Source: DASUMP01 sp036277635 (GTDB lineage: Bacteria; Actinomycetota; Acidimicrobiia; IMCC26256; PALSA-610). From it: a stretch of 16,584 nt of DNA. Shown here in pieces: positions 1 to 6,239 of the stretch. The stretch's first letter is position 1; each line of letters starts with the position of its first letter. The DNA is taken from contig DASUMP010000054.1 of assembly GCA_036277635.1 (NCBI GenBank), forward strand, positions 1 through 16,584, given 5' to 3'. The notes under the pieces were generated by a model. It was not told the origin of the DNA. It made no database searches and saw only the letters and a program-made list of their open reading frames with translations. A program made the position numbers and the translations under genes.

Positions 1-432
1 GGCCGCCGCCGCGTCGGCCAGCACACCCGCGAGCTCGAGTCCGGCGCCGGGTGGGGCCTCGGTCGGTGGGTCGACGATCGACAAGACGCCGAGGGTCTCG
101 TCGCCGCGCGCGATCGGAGTGACGAGCATGCGCTGCGGGACGTACCCCACCCGCTCGGCGACGTCGGCGGCGAACCGGGGGTCCGCGACGACGTTGTCGA
201 CGATCAGCGCCTGCCCGGCCGACGCGGCGAACCCGGCCAGACCGCGCGCGACGGGCAGCCGGAGGCCGACGACCCGCTCCGCGGCCTCGCCGTCGGCGGC
301 GCGGTACACGAGCTCGCCGGCGGCTTCATCGAGGAGCGCGATCGAGCACGACGCCGCGCCGAAGGTGCGCCGCGCGACGGCCGCGATGCGCTCGAGGACC
401 GTGTCGAGCGCTTCGTCGAGGTGCTCGCTCAT
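1..432 (-). CDS. GAF-domain protein, 3' end cut by window edge
   Basis: The visible 144 residues form most of a GAF sensor domain, a fold that binds small ligands or chromophores or serves as a dimer and regulatory module. Family-like features are a helix (residues about 4-20), SCSIALLDEAAGELVYRAA (about 27-45), a central RGLAGFAASAGQALIVDN stretch and RMLVTPIARGDETLGVLSIVD near the visible end. The frame stays open to base 1, so the C-terminus is unseen. It may be a stand-alone GAF protein or carry an output domain such as a kinase or phosphatase. The ATG overlaps the TGA of the upstream Crp-type regulator (ATGA), which implies one transcript and coupled translation. The ligand cannot be inferred. 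The GAF call is fairly sure; the role is not. Confidence 0.75.
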   Translation of the reverse strand, partial: MSEHLDEALDTVLERIAAVARRTFGAASCSIALLDEAAGELVYRAADGEAAERVVGLRLPVARGLAGFAASAGQALIVDNVVADPRFAADVAERVGYVPQRMLVTPIARGDETLGVLSIVDPPTEAPPGAGLELAGVLADAAAA

Positions 433-1094
433 CGCGCCCGCCGCTGCAGGAGCTCGACGTCGCGTACGTCGACTCGGCCGCGACGCAAGGCGAGCGCGCC
501 CGCCTGTTCGGCGGCCCGCAGCACCCGGTTGGCCGTCGCCCGCGTGGTGCCGGCCATCGATGCGAGCTCGTCCTGGGTGAAGGGGACCGCGACCACGCCG
601 TCGGCATCGGAGGGGCTGTCGGCGACGAGTGTGAGGAGCCGGCGCAGCACCCGCTTGTCGGCCGACACGTACAGCGCCTCGACGAGGTGCTCGGTCGTGC
701 GGCGGAGCTGGGCGCCGAGCGCCTCGATCAGCACTCGATCGACGCCGGGGTGATCGTTGCGGAGCTCGTCGAACTCGCCGCGCCCGATGCAGCGCGCCTC
801 GACGGGTTCGCACGCGATGGCGGTCGCCGAGCGCCGGGAGTCCTCGTGGAGCAGCGCGCCTTCGCCGAAGCTGGCGCCGGGACCGAGGACGCTCAACGTC
901 GCGACGTCGCCGAGCGGGGTGGCGACGCGCAGCGCGACCCGTCCGCGCTCGAGGAGGAACAGCGCGTCGCCGGGGTCGCCTTCGTGGAAGATGACTTCGT
1001 TGCGGGCGAAGGTGCGGCGACGGGTCCGCTCGAGGACGCGGGTGCGCTCCTCGTCGGCCAAGCCGCGCAACAACGACCAGTCCCCCCGCGGCAC
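429..1094 (-). CDS. Crp/Fnr-family transcriptional regulator
   Basis: This 221-residue protein has the usual Crp/Fnr length and layout. An N-terminal cyclic-nucleotide-type beta-barrel covers about 8-125 (FARNEVIFHEGDPGDALFLL at about 29-48, FGEGALLHEDSRRSATA at 76-92). A long dimer helix (about 117-143) and a C-terminal winged helix follow, with the recognition motif FTQDELASMAGTTRATANRV at 172-191. The phosphate-binding-cassette-like segment keeps G77-E78 and R88-S89, so cyclic nucleotide binding is possible but unproven. There is no N-terminal Fnr-type Cys cluster. The GTG start is chosen because a TAGGAT box lies 7 nt before it, suggesting a leaderless mRNA. The TGA overlaps the ATG of the GAF gene downstream, so the pair probably acts as a sensor and regulator unit. 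Its targets are unknown. Confidence 0.9.
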   Translation of the reverse strand: MPRGDWSLLRGLADEERTRVLERTRRRTFARNEVIFHEGDPGDALFLLERGRVALRVATPLGDVATLSVLGPGASFGEGALLHEDSRRSATAIACEPVEARCIGRGEFDELRNDHPGVDRVLIEALGAQLRRTTEHLVEALYVSADKRVLRRLLTLVADSPSDADGVVAVPFTQDELASMAGTTRATANRVLRAAEQAGALALRRGRVDVRDVELLQRRAR

Positions 1095-1101
1095 GACCGG
1101 G

Positions 1102-1107
1102 ATCCTA
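1102..1107 (-). promoter_or_regulatory. Candidate -10 box (TAGGAT) of the Crp-GAF operon
   Basis: TAGGAT on the minus strand ends 7 nt before the GTG start of the Crp-type regulator. This matches the TAnnnT boxes before other genes in this window and would give a leaderless transcript. No convincing -35 was seen. Confidence 0.45.
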
Positions 1108-1149
1108 CGGCGCCCCCGCCGGAGCGCTCGCCGGCGTCGTGACGACGCG

Positions 1150-1186
1150 ACACGGCCGGGTCGGGTGGGGACCGACCCGGCCGTGT
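1150..1186 (-). terminator. GC-rich hairpin, likely terminator of the DDTEGQ-repeat gene
   Basis: A perfect 15-bp inverted repeat (ACACGGCCGGGTCGG and its complement, 1150-1164 and 1172-1186) encloses a 7-nt loop. It begins 14 nt after the stop codon of the minus-strand repeat gene and lies before the Crp-type operon on the same strand. No T-run follows. That is common for actinobacterial terminators, so the call rests on stem quality and position. Confidence 0.65.
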
Positions 1187-1200
1187 GCGACCTGCGGCGA

Positions 1201-1449
1201 CTACAGACGGCGCTGCGGGTCGCGCTTCAGGGCCTGACCCTCGGTGTCGTCGGGCTCGTCGTCGGTGCGCGGACGCTCGGTGCCGCGGACGCGCTGGCCT
1301 TCGGTGTCGTCGGTGTCGAGACGGGCACGCTCGGCGTCGCGGACGCGCTGGCCCTCGGTGTCGTCGGTGTCGAGACGGGCACGCTCGGGGTCTCGCTTGA
1401 GGCCCTGGCCTTCGGTGTCGTCGGGCTCGATGCGGTCGGTGTCACTCAT
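1201..1449 (-). CDS. Small charged protein with four DDTEGQ repeats
   Basis: This encodes an 82-residue, very hydrophilic protein. The motif DDTEGQ occurs at residues 10-15, 29-34, 47-52 and 67-72, separated by Arg/Glu/Asp-rich segments such as RDPERARLDT. The composition is almost entirely D, E, R, T, G, Q and P, with no signal peptide, membrane segment or Cys, so it is probably cytosolic and disordered. ATG 1449 is chosen because a strong GGGGAGGA ribosome site lies just upstream and the repeats begin right after it; the frame stays open further upstream without such support. It has its own promoter region and ends at a strong hairpin, so it looks monocistronic. Function is unknown. From memory, short actinobacterial proteins with DxEGH-like repeats exist, but I cannot confirm a relationship. 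Confidence 0.75.
   Translation of the reverse strand: MSDTDRIEPDDTEGQGLKRDPERARLDTDDTEGQRVRDAERARLDTDDTEGQRVRGTERPRTDDEPDDTEGQALKRDPQRRL
1284..1391. repeat. Two tandem 54-bp units inside the DDTEGQ gene
   Basis: Units at 1284-1337 and 1338-1391 are almost identical (I count only two or three differences) and each encodes 18 residues with one DDTEGQ. The outer two motifs lie in more diverged copies. The near-identity of the central copies suggests recent duplication or recombination-driven homogenisation. Confidence 0.85.
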
Positions 1450-1523
1450 GGTGGTTCCTCCCCGGGAGCGGTCGCTCCGTCGATCTGATGTGCACAGCAT
1501 GACCCGATCGACGGTCCGCTGTC

Positions 1524-1541
1524 TGTGTCCGGGCGCACACA
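1524..1541. promoter_or_regulatory. Palindrome TGTGT-N8-ACACA, possible regulator site
   Basis: TGTGTCCGGGCGCACACA is an 18-bp interrupted palindrome 75-92 bp upstream of the DDTEGQ gene. It resembles the general shape of Crp-family sites, and a Crp-type regulator is encoded about 0.4 kb away. The spacing is 8 rather than 6, so the match to a known consensus is weak. Confidence 0.3.
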
Positions 1542-1605
1542 ACAACCGTGTCGGGGGTGACTGTCGCAGCCCCGTCCTACGCTCCGCGTCGATTCCCCCG
1601 AGGTC

Positions 1606-1636
1606 TGTCCAAACCAACACATGAGATGTGTCCAAA
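1606..1636. promoter_or_regulatory. Palindrome ACACATGAGATGTGT flanked by TGTCCAAA direct repeats
   Basis: A perfect 6-bp-arm palindrome (1617-1631) is bracketed by two TGTCCAAA copies (1606-1613 and 1629-1636) 23 bp apart, about two helical turns. It lies 70-100 bp upstream of ligA and would suit a dimeric or cooperative regulator. The factor is unknown. Confidence 0.35.
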
Positions 1637-1694
1637 TGGCCAACGCTCGGGTCGATCGCCCGGTGAACGTCGCCCGGGTGTCGCAGCCGGTCAA

Positions 1695-1700
1695 TAGCCT
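1695..1700 (+). promoter_or_regulatory. Candidate -10 box (TAGCCT) of ligA, leaderless
   Basis: TAGCCT occupies positions -12 to -7 relative to the ligA ATG, so transcription could start at the A of the start codon. There is no Shine-Dalgarno sequence. Other genes in the window show the same geometry. Confidence 0.5.
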
Positions 1701-1706
1701 CGGGGC

Positions 1707-3746
1707 ATGGCGAAGGTCGATGCCGGGGCCCGGGTCGCGGAGCTGCGCGAGCTGATCGAGTACCACAACGAGCGGTACTTCCTCTCCGACGCCCCCGAGA
1801 TCTCCGACGCCGAGTTCGACGGGCTGGTCCGCGAGCTGCGCGAGCTGGAAGCCGCCCATCCCGAGCTCGTGACCCCCGACTCGCCGACGCAGCGGCCGGG
1901 CGGCGGCGTCGCGTCGACGTTCGCGCCGGTGCCCCACGTGGTGCCGATGCTGTCGCTCGACAACGCGTTCGACGAGGCCGAGCTGCGCGCGTGGGGCGCG
2001 CGGATCGAACGGCTGGTGACCGAGCCGATCCGTTACGTGACCGAGCCCAAGATGGACGGGCTCGCGATCTCGTTGCTCTACGAAGGCGGTCGCTACGTGC
2101 GGGCCGCGACGCGAGGCGACGGCCGCACCGGAGAAGACGTCACCGTGAACGTCGCGACGATCAGCGACGTCCCGCGACGTCTGCAGGGTGGTTCCCCGCC
2201 CGCGGTGTTGGAGGTGCGGGGCGAGGTCTACATGCCGCTCGCGTCGTTCGAGGAGCTCAATCGCCGGCAGGGCGACGCGGGCGCGCGCCTGTTCGCGAAC
2301 CCACGCAATGCAGCGGCCGGGAGCCTGCGCCAGAAGGACGCGTCGATCACCGCGTCGCGCGATCTCGCGATCGTCTGCTACCAGCTCGGCGCGGTAGAGG
2401 GCGGTCCGACCCTGCGCACGCACGCCGAGACGCTGGCATGGCTCGCCGCACTCGGGTTCCCCGTCAACGCCCAGATCGCGACGCACGACGATCTCGACGC
2501 GGTGCTCGCGTTCTGCCGGTCGATGGAGGACCAGCGCCACTCGCTCGGCTACGAGATCGACGGCGTGGTGGTGAAGGTCGACGACCTCGCGCAGCGCGCC
2601 GAGATGGGTGCCACGAGCAAGGCGCCGCGGTGGGCGATCGCGTACAAGTTCCCTCCCGAGGAGAAGACGACGCGGCTCAACGGGATCATGGTGTCGATCG
2701 GGCGCACCGGTCGGGCCACGCCGTTCGCGCAGCTCGAGCCGGTCTTCGTCGGCGGCTCCACGGTGGGGCTCGCCACGCTGCACAACGAAGACGAAGTCGC
2801 GCGCAAAGACGTCCGGCCCGGCGACACCGTCATCGTGCGCAAAGCCGGCGACGTGATCCCCGAAGTCGTCGGCCCGGTGCTCGTCGCCGGCGCGCGCCGG
2901 TCGCGGCGGTGGAAGTTCCCGACTGCGTGTCCGGTGTGCGGCGCCGATCTCGTGCGGCTCCCGGGCGAGGCGAACCACCACTGCGTCAACGTCGACTGTC
3001 CGGCGCAGCGCGTGCAGCGCATCGTGCACTTCGCGAGCCGCGGCGCGATGGACATCGAAGGGTTGGGTGAGGAGCGCGTCCGGCAGTTCGTCGACGCCGG
3101 GCTCCTGCACGACCCGGGCGACGTGTACTCGCTGCGCGTCGATGCGCTCGTCCCGCTCGAGCGCATCGGTGAACGATCTGCCCAGCTGCTCGTCGACGCG
3201 ATCGAACGGTCGAAGGAGCAGCCCCTGTGGCGAGTGCTCGTCGGACTCGGGATCAACCACGTCGGGCCCACGGCCGCGCAGGCGTTCGCGCGATCGATCG
3301 GCCACCTCGACCGCATCGCGTCGGCGGCGCTCGACGAGCTCGTCGCGGTCGACGGCGTCGGCTCGACGATCGCGGAGAGCGTGCAGCGGTTCTTCGCGAT
3401 CGAACGCAACCTCGTCGTGATCGACAAGCTCCGCGTCGCGGGCGTGAACTTCGTGGGGTCGGCGCCCGCGCCGCTCGTCGACGGACCGTCGCTCGCCGGT
3501 CTGACCTTCGTGCTCACGGGTGGCTTGGACCGCCGTTCGCGTGAAGAGGCCGCCGCCGAGCTCGAAGCGCGCGGCGCGAAGGTCACGAGCAGCGTGTCGA
3601 AGAAGACGAGCTTCGTCGTCGTCGGCGAGAACCCGGGCTCCAAGCTGGCGAAGGCCGAACAGCTCGGGGTGACGACGATCGACGAGGACGCGCTCGACCG
3701 CTTGCTGCGCGACGGCCCCGACGCGCTCGTGAACGCCGACGGGTGA
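1707..3746 (+). CDS. ligA: NAD+-dependent DNA ligase LigA
   Basis: LigA seals nicks in DNA during replication and repair using NAD+ as adenylate donor. The 679-residue protein is full length and has the standard order: domain Ia with the HNERYFLSDAPEISDAEFD signature (20-38), the adenylation domain with TEPKMDG, where K115 is the AMP-accepting lysine, an OB fold (about 320-400), a zinc finger (C408, C411, C426, C431), helix-hairpin-helix repeats (about 440-580) and a C-terminal BRCT domain (about 594-672, LAGLTFVLTGGLDRRSREEA). The ATG is supported by family alignment and by the leaderless TAGCCT box. The gene is alone on its strand here and its stop lies 3 bp from the stop of the convergent gene, so the two transcripts must overlap or terminate inside each other. 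Confidence 0.98.
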   Translation: MAKVDAGARVAELRELIEYHNERYFLSDAPEISDAEFDGLVRELRELEAAHPELVTPDSPTQRPGGGVASTFAPVPHVVPMLSLDNAFDEAELRAWGARIERLVTEPIRYVTEPKMDGLAISLLYEGGRYVRAATRGDGRTGEDVTVNVATISDVPRRLQGGSPPAVLEVRGEVYMPLASFEELNRRQGDAGARLFANPRNAAAGSLRQKDASITASRDLAIVCYQLGAVEGGPTLRTHAETLAWLAALGFPVNAQIATHDDLDAVLAFCRSMEDQRHSLGYEIDGVVVKVDDLAQRAEMGATSKAPRWAIAYKFPPEEKTTRLNGIMVSIGRTGRATPFAQLEPVFVGGSTVGLATLHNEDEVARKDVRPGDTVIVRKAGDVIPEVVGPVLVAGARRSRRWKFPTACPVCGADLVRLPGEANHHCVNVDCPAQRVQRIVHFASRGAMDIEGLGEERVRQFVDAGLLHDPGDVYSLRVDALVPLERIGERSAQLLVDAIERSKEQPLWRVLVGLGINHVGPTAAQAFARSIGHLDRIASAALDELVAVDGVGSTIAESVQRFFAIERNLVVIDKLRVAGVNFVGSAPAPLVDGPSLAGLTFVLTGGLDRRSREEAAAELEARGAKVTSSVSKKTSFVVVGENPGSKLAKAEQLGVTTIDEDALDRLLRDGPDALVNADG

Positions 3747-3749
3747 ACC

Positions 3750-4208
3750 TCAGCCGACGCGGAACGACCAGCTGTAGCTGCCGAGTCGGTCTGCTTCGAG
3801 CGCCGCGGTGTATGTGAGCGTGCGCGGCCAGAATTCGGCGATCACGACGTGGTCGCCGGGCGCGAACTCACGGAACTCGCTGTCGGGGGCGGGACGGTAC
3901 GTGTAGAGCCCGAGGTTCGGATCGCCGCCGTATTGCTCGGGCGAGATCGTGACGGGCTGGTCGTCGGGCGGATCGATCGTGAGCTGACCCTGGAGGTCGT
4001 CGCGCAGGTCGACGCCGACATCGTCTTGCGGTCGGATGACCGCGCCGGGCTCGGGGAGCAGCCGCTCGATCGCGCTCGGCAGCTCCGCGCCCCCGTCGTC
4101 GTTCGACTGCTCGGTGCCCGCGAGCACGGCGAGGTTCACGCCCACGAGGAGGAGGGCGCCCATCAGGAGCACGCGCCCGGGATGCTCGATGCGCCCGCGT
4201 CCCGCCAC
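3750..4208 (-). CDS. Membrane-anchored exported protein of unknown function
   Basis: This 152-residue protein has a short basic N-terminus, one hydrophobic segment (about 12-30, GRVLLMGALLLVGVNLAVLA) and an outer domain of about 120 residues. There is no lipobox Cys, so I expect an uncleaved anchor with the C-terminus outside. The outer part has a Pro/Asp-rich linker (about 50-90) and a beta-rich end finishing in YSWSFRVG, which suggests an Ig-like or CopC-like sandwich; this is a guess. The GTG start is chosen because TACCGT sits exactly 6 nt before it. The gene diverges from the PASTA kinase gene with a matching box, so a joint role in envelope signalling is possible. It converges on ligA with 3 bp between the stops. 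Confidence 0.75.
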   Translation of the reverse strand: MAGRGRIEHPGRVLLMGALLLVGVNLAVLAGTEQSNDDGGAELPSAIERLLPEPGAVIRPQDDVGVDLRDDLQGQLTIDPPDDQPVTISPEQYGGDPNLGLYTYRPAPDSEFREFAPGDHVVIAEFWPRTLTYTAALEADRLGSYSWSFRVG

Positions 4209-4214
4209 GGCTGC

Positions 4215-4220
4215 ACGGTA
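4215..4220 (-). promoter_or_regulatory. Candidate -10 box (TACCGT), leaderless, for the exported protein
   Basis: TACCGT on the minus strand lies at -12 to -7 relative to GTG 4208. The same hexamer at the same distance precedes the divergent kinase gene. Confidence 0.5.
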
Positions 4221-4278
4221 CCGCCCGACGCTCGTCGAACGCCGAGCGACGTGCCGCGGACCGCGCGCATCGCGCCAC

Positions 4279-4284
4279 TACCGT
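4279..4284 (+). promoter_or_regulatory. Candidate -10 box (TACCGT), leaderless, for the PASTA kinase
   Basis: TACCGT lies at -12 to -7 relative to GTG 4291, with no Shine-Dalgarno sequence. It supports this start over in-frame starts further upstream, which would run into the divergent gene. Confidence 0.5.
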
Positions 4285-4290
4285 GGATCC

Positions 4291-6150
4291 GTGCCCGGGA
4301 TCGCCGTCACCGACCTCGCGGGCCGTGTCCTCGCCGGCCGGTACCGCCTGCTCGCGCCGGTCGGAACCGGCGCGAGCGGACGCGTGTACCTCGCCGACGA
4401 CGTGCGGTTGCGGCGCCGCGTCGCCGTGAAGGTGCTGCACGGCGCGCTGGCCGACGACGCCGCGTTCCTCCGGCGGTTCCGAGCCGAAGCGCAGGTCGCA
4501 GCGGCGCTGCACCATCCACACATCGTCACCGTCCACGACTGGGGCGAGGACACGGTGCCGTTCATGGTGCTCGAGATGCTCTCGGGCGGCAGCCTGCGCG
4601 GGATGCTCGATCGCGGCACGCTGCTGTCGCCCGCGCAGACGGCGTGGATCGCGCGCGACGTCGCCTCCGCGCTCGAGTACGCGCACGCGCGCGGCATCGT
4701 GCACCGCGACATCAAGCCGGCGAACTTGCTCTTCGACGAACACGGCATCGTGCGCGTCGCCGACTTCGGCCTCGCCCGTGCGCTCGCCGAAGCGAGTTGG
4801 ACGGAACCGGCGGGCGGGATGCTCGGCACTGTCCGGTACGCGTCGCCCGAACAGGCACTCGGCGCGCCGCTCGACGCGCGGTCCGACCTGTACTCGCTGG
4901 CGGTCGTCTGCGTGGAGTCGGTGACCGGTCGGGTGCCGTTCGCCACCGACACCGCGCTCGGAACGCTCACCGCGCGCACGCAGCGCCCACTGCTCGCACC
5001 TGACGAGCTCGGTCCGCTGCGCGCGGTCGTGGAACGCGCCGGGCGGGTCGAGCCGAGCGAGCGGTATCCCGACGCGGCGACGATGCGCGCCGCGCTCGCG
5101 GCGGTCGTCGACGCGCTCCCGCGCCCCGCACCGCTCGTGCTCGCGGGGGCCGAGGACTCGCACGACCCGCACCCCACGCGCACGCACGTCGAGCCGACCG
5201 CCGAGCTGTTCGACCAGGACGCGGCGCCCGAACCCGTCGAGGCGATCGTGCGGCGCAACCGCCCGGCGAACGGCCGCCGGCTCGTGCCGTTCGTCGTCGC
5301 GCTCGCGGTCGTGCTCGCGCTGTCGGGGGCGGCGTTCGGCCTCACCCGGCTCGGGACCGGCGCGATGCCCGCCGAGGTCCCCGGGCTGGTCGGGCGCAGC
5401 GAGGCCGACGCGGCGGCCGCCGCTCGCGCCGCGGGCGTCGGGTTCGCCGTGTCGGAACGGCGCGCGTCCGACGATCCGGCCGGCGTCGTGCTCGACCAGG
5501 ACCCACCCGCAGGATCGTGGTTGTCGGGTGACGACGCAGTGCGCATCGTCGTGTCGAGCGGCCCCGCGCCGGTCGAGGTCCCCGACCTGCGCAACCTCAC
5601 GCTGGCCGACGCGACCGAACGACTCGACCGGCTCGGACTCGTCATCGAGGCCACCGAAGCGTTCGACGAGACGGTGGCCGCCGGGAGGGTCGTGTCGCAG
5701 AGCGTCGCGCCGAACGAGCAGGTCGCGCCCGACACTGCGGTCGCGGTCGTCGTGAGCCAGGGACCGGCGCCGATCGCGATCCCCGATCTGCGCGACGTGC
5801 CCTACGACGAGGCGGCCGGCACGCTCACCGACGCCGGGCTCGCGCCGACGCGACAGGACGCGTTCGACAACGATGTCGCCGAAGGCCGCGTGATCCGCAC
5901 CGAGCCGGCGGCGGGGACCGAAGTGCAGAAGGGTGCCGAAGTGATCGTCGTCGTGAGTCGCGGGCCCGACCTCGTGGAGGTGCCGCGGGTGCGGGGCCTC
6001 ACGGTCGAGGACGCGACCGAGGTGCTCACCGACGCCGGGTTCGAGGTCGAGATCGCCGGCCGGTTCCGGCCCGGTCGCGAGGTGACGGCGCAGTCACCTG
6101 CGCCGGGCAGCCAGGTGCCTCGCGGCTCGGTCGTGACCATCCGCCTCTGA
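4291..6150 (+). CDS. PASTA-domain Ser/Thr protein kinase (PknB/StkP type)
   Basis: This is a membrane receptor kinase of 619 residues. The cytosolic kinase domain (about 18-275) keeps the glycine loop VGTGASGRVYL (24-34), catalytic K47, E66, HRDIKPAN (138-145), DFG (158-160) and the YASPEQ motif (183-188), so it should be active. A Pro/Asp/Glu-rich juxtamembrane linker (about 276-330) leads to one membrane helix (about 332-352) and four extracellular PASTA repeats (about 362-428, 431-495, 499-563, 567-619). Known homologs sense muropeptides or lipid II and control cell-wall synthesis and division. The GTG start is supported by a leaderless box. No partner phosphatase, FtsW/RodA or PBP gene is adjacent, unlike the common actinobacterial pknB locus, so this may be an additional kinase. 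The divergent exported protein is a possible partner. Confidence 0.95.
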   Translation: MPGIAVTDLAGRVLAGRYRLLAPVGTGASGRVYLADDVRLRRRVAVKVLHGALADDAAFLRRFRAEAQVAAALHHPHIVTVHDWGEDTVPFMVLEMLSGGSLRGMLDRGTLLSPAQTAWIARDVASALEYAHARGIVHRDIKPANLLFDEHGIVRVADFGLARALAEASWTEPAGGMLGTVRYASPEQALGAPLDARSDLYSLAVVCVESVTGRVPFATDTALGTLTARTQRPLLAPDELGPLRAVVERAGRVEPSERYPDAATMRAALAAVVDALPRPAPLVLAGAEDSHDPHPTRTHVEPTAELFDQDAAPEPVEAIVRRNRPANGRRLVPFVVALAVVLALSGAAFGLTRLGTGAMPAEVPGLVGRSEADAAAAARAAGVGFAVSERRASDDPAGVVLDQDPPAGSWLSGDDAVRIVVSSGPAPVEVPDLRNLTLADATERLDRLGLVIEATEAFDETVAAGRVVSQSVAPNEQVAPDTAVAVVVSQGPAPIAIPDLRDVPYDEAAGTLTDAGLAPTRQDAFDNDVAEGRVIRTEPAAGTEVQKGAEVIVVVSRGPDLVEVPRVRGLTVEDATEVLTDAGFEVEIAGRFRPGREVTAQSPAPGSQVPRGSVVTIRL

Positions 6151-6191
6151 CGCGGCGCCATCCGACCCGGTCGAATCCGGAGCCGGTCGCG

Positions 6192-6197
6192 TAGCAT
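6192..6197 (+). promoter_or_regulatory. Candidate -10 box (TAGCAT) of the SDR gene
   Basis: TAGCAT sits 42 nt before the ATG, giving a leader of about 36 nt that contains a GGGAG ribosome site at about -12 to -8. It lies in the 89-bp gap after the kinase gene, so the SDR gene is probably transcribed on its own. Confidence 0.4.
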
Positions 6198-6239
6198 GCG
6201 CGTCCCACTCCGACCCGCCAGCACGCACGGGAGACAGTC

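Larger units (their letters stand above)
1450..1706. other. 257-bp non-coding divergent region between the DDTEGQ gene and ligA
   Basis: No convincing gene lies here. It contains the ribosome site of the minus-strand repeat gene (about 1452-1462), two palindromes (listed separately), a direct repeat TGTCCAAA at 1606-1613 and 1629-1636, and the likely ligA -10 box at its right end. The part around 1600-1640 is richer in A and T than the surroundings, as expected for a control region. I could not place a convincing promoter for the minus-strand gene. Confidence 0.6.

Noticed and set aside
1284..1391. CRISPR or IS terminal repeats
   Set aside because: The copies are directly adjacent, in frame, and code for the DDTEGQ units.
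1450..1635. N-terminal extension of the DDTEGQ protein
   Set aside because: The frame is open upstream, but the extension has no repeats and ATG 1449 has a strong ribosome site.
1446..3305. 619-codon open frame on the minus strand
   Set aside because: It lies antisense to ligA, which has all family motifs. Its translation is Arg/His/Asp-rich without domains, a common artefact in high-GC DNA.
4036..4290. Longer N-terminus for the PASTA kinase
   Set aside because: It would overlap the divergent exported-protein gene, and the kinase fold begins soon after GTG 4291, which has a leaderless promoter box.
3868..5187. 439-codon minus-strand frame over the exported protein and kinase
   Set aside because: Shadow of the kinase gene and of the exported-protein gene in another frame; low-complexity Arg-rich translation.
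6161..6175. Short palindrome CGACC-C-GGTCG before the SDR gene
   Set aside because: Five-bp arms are expected by chance in DNA this GC-rich, and nothing else supports an operator.
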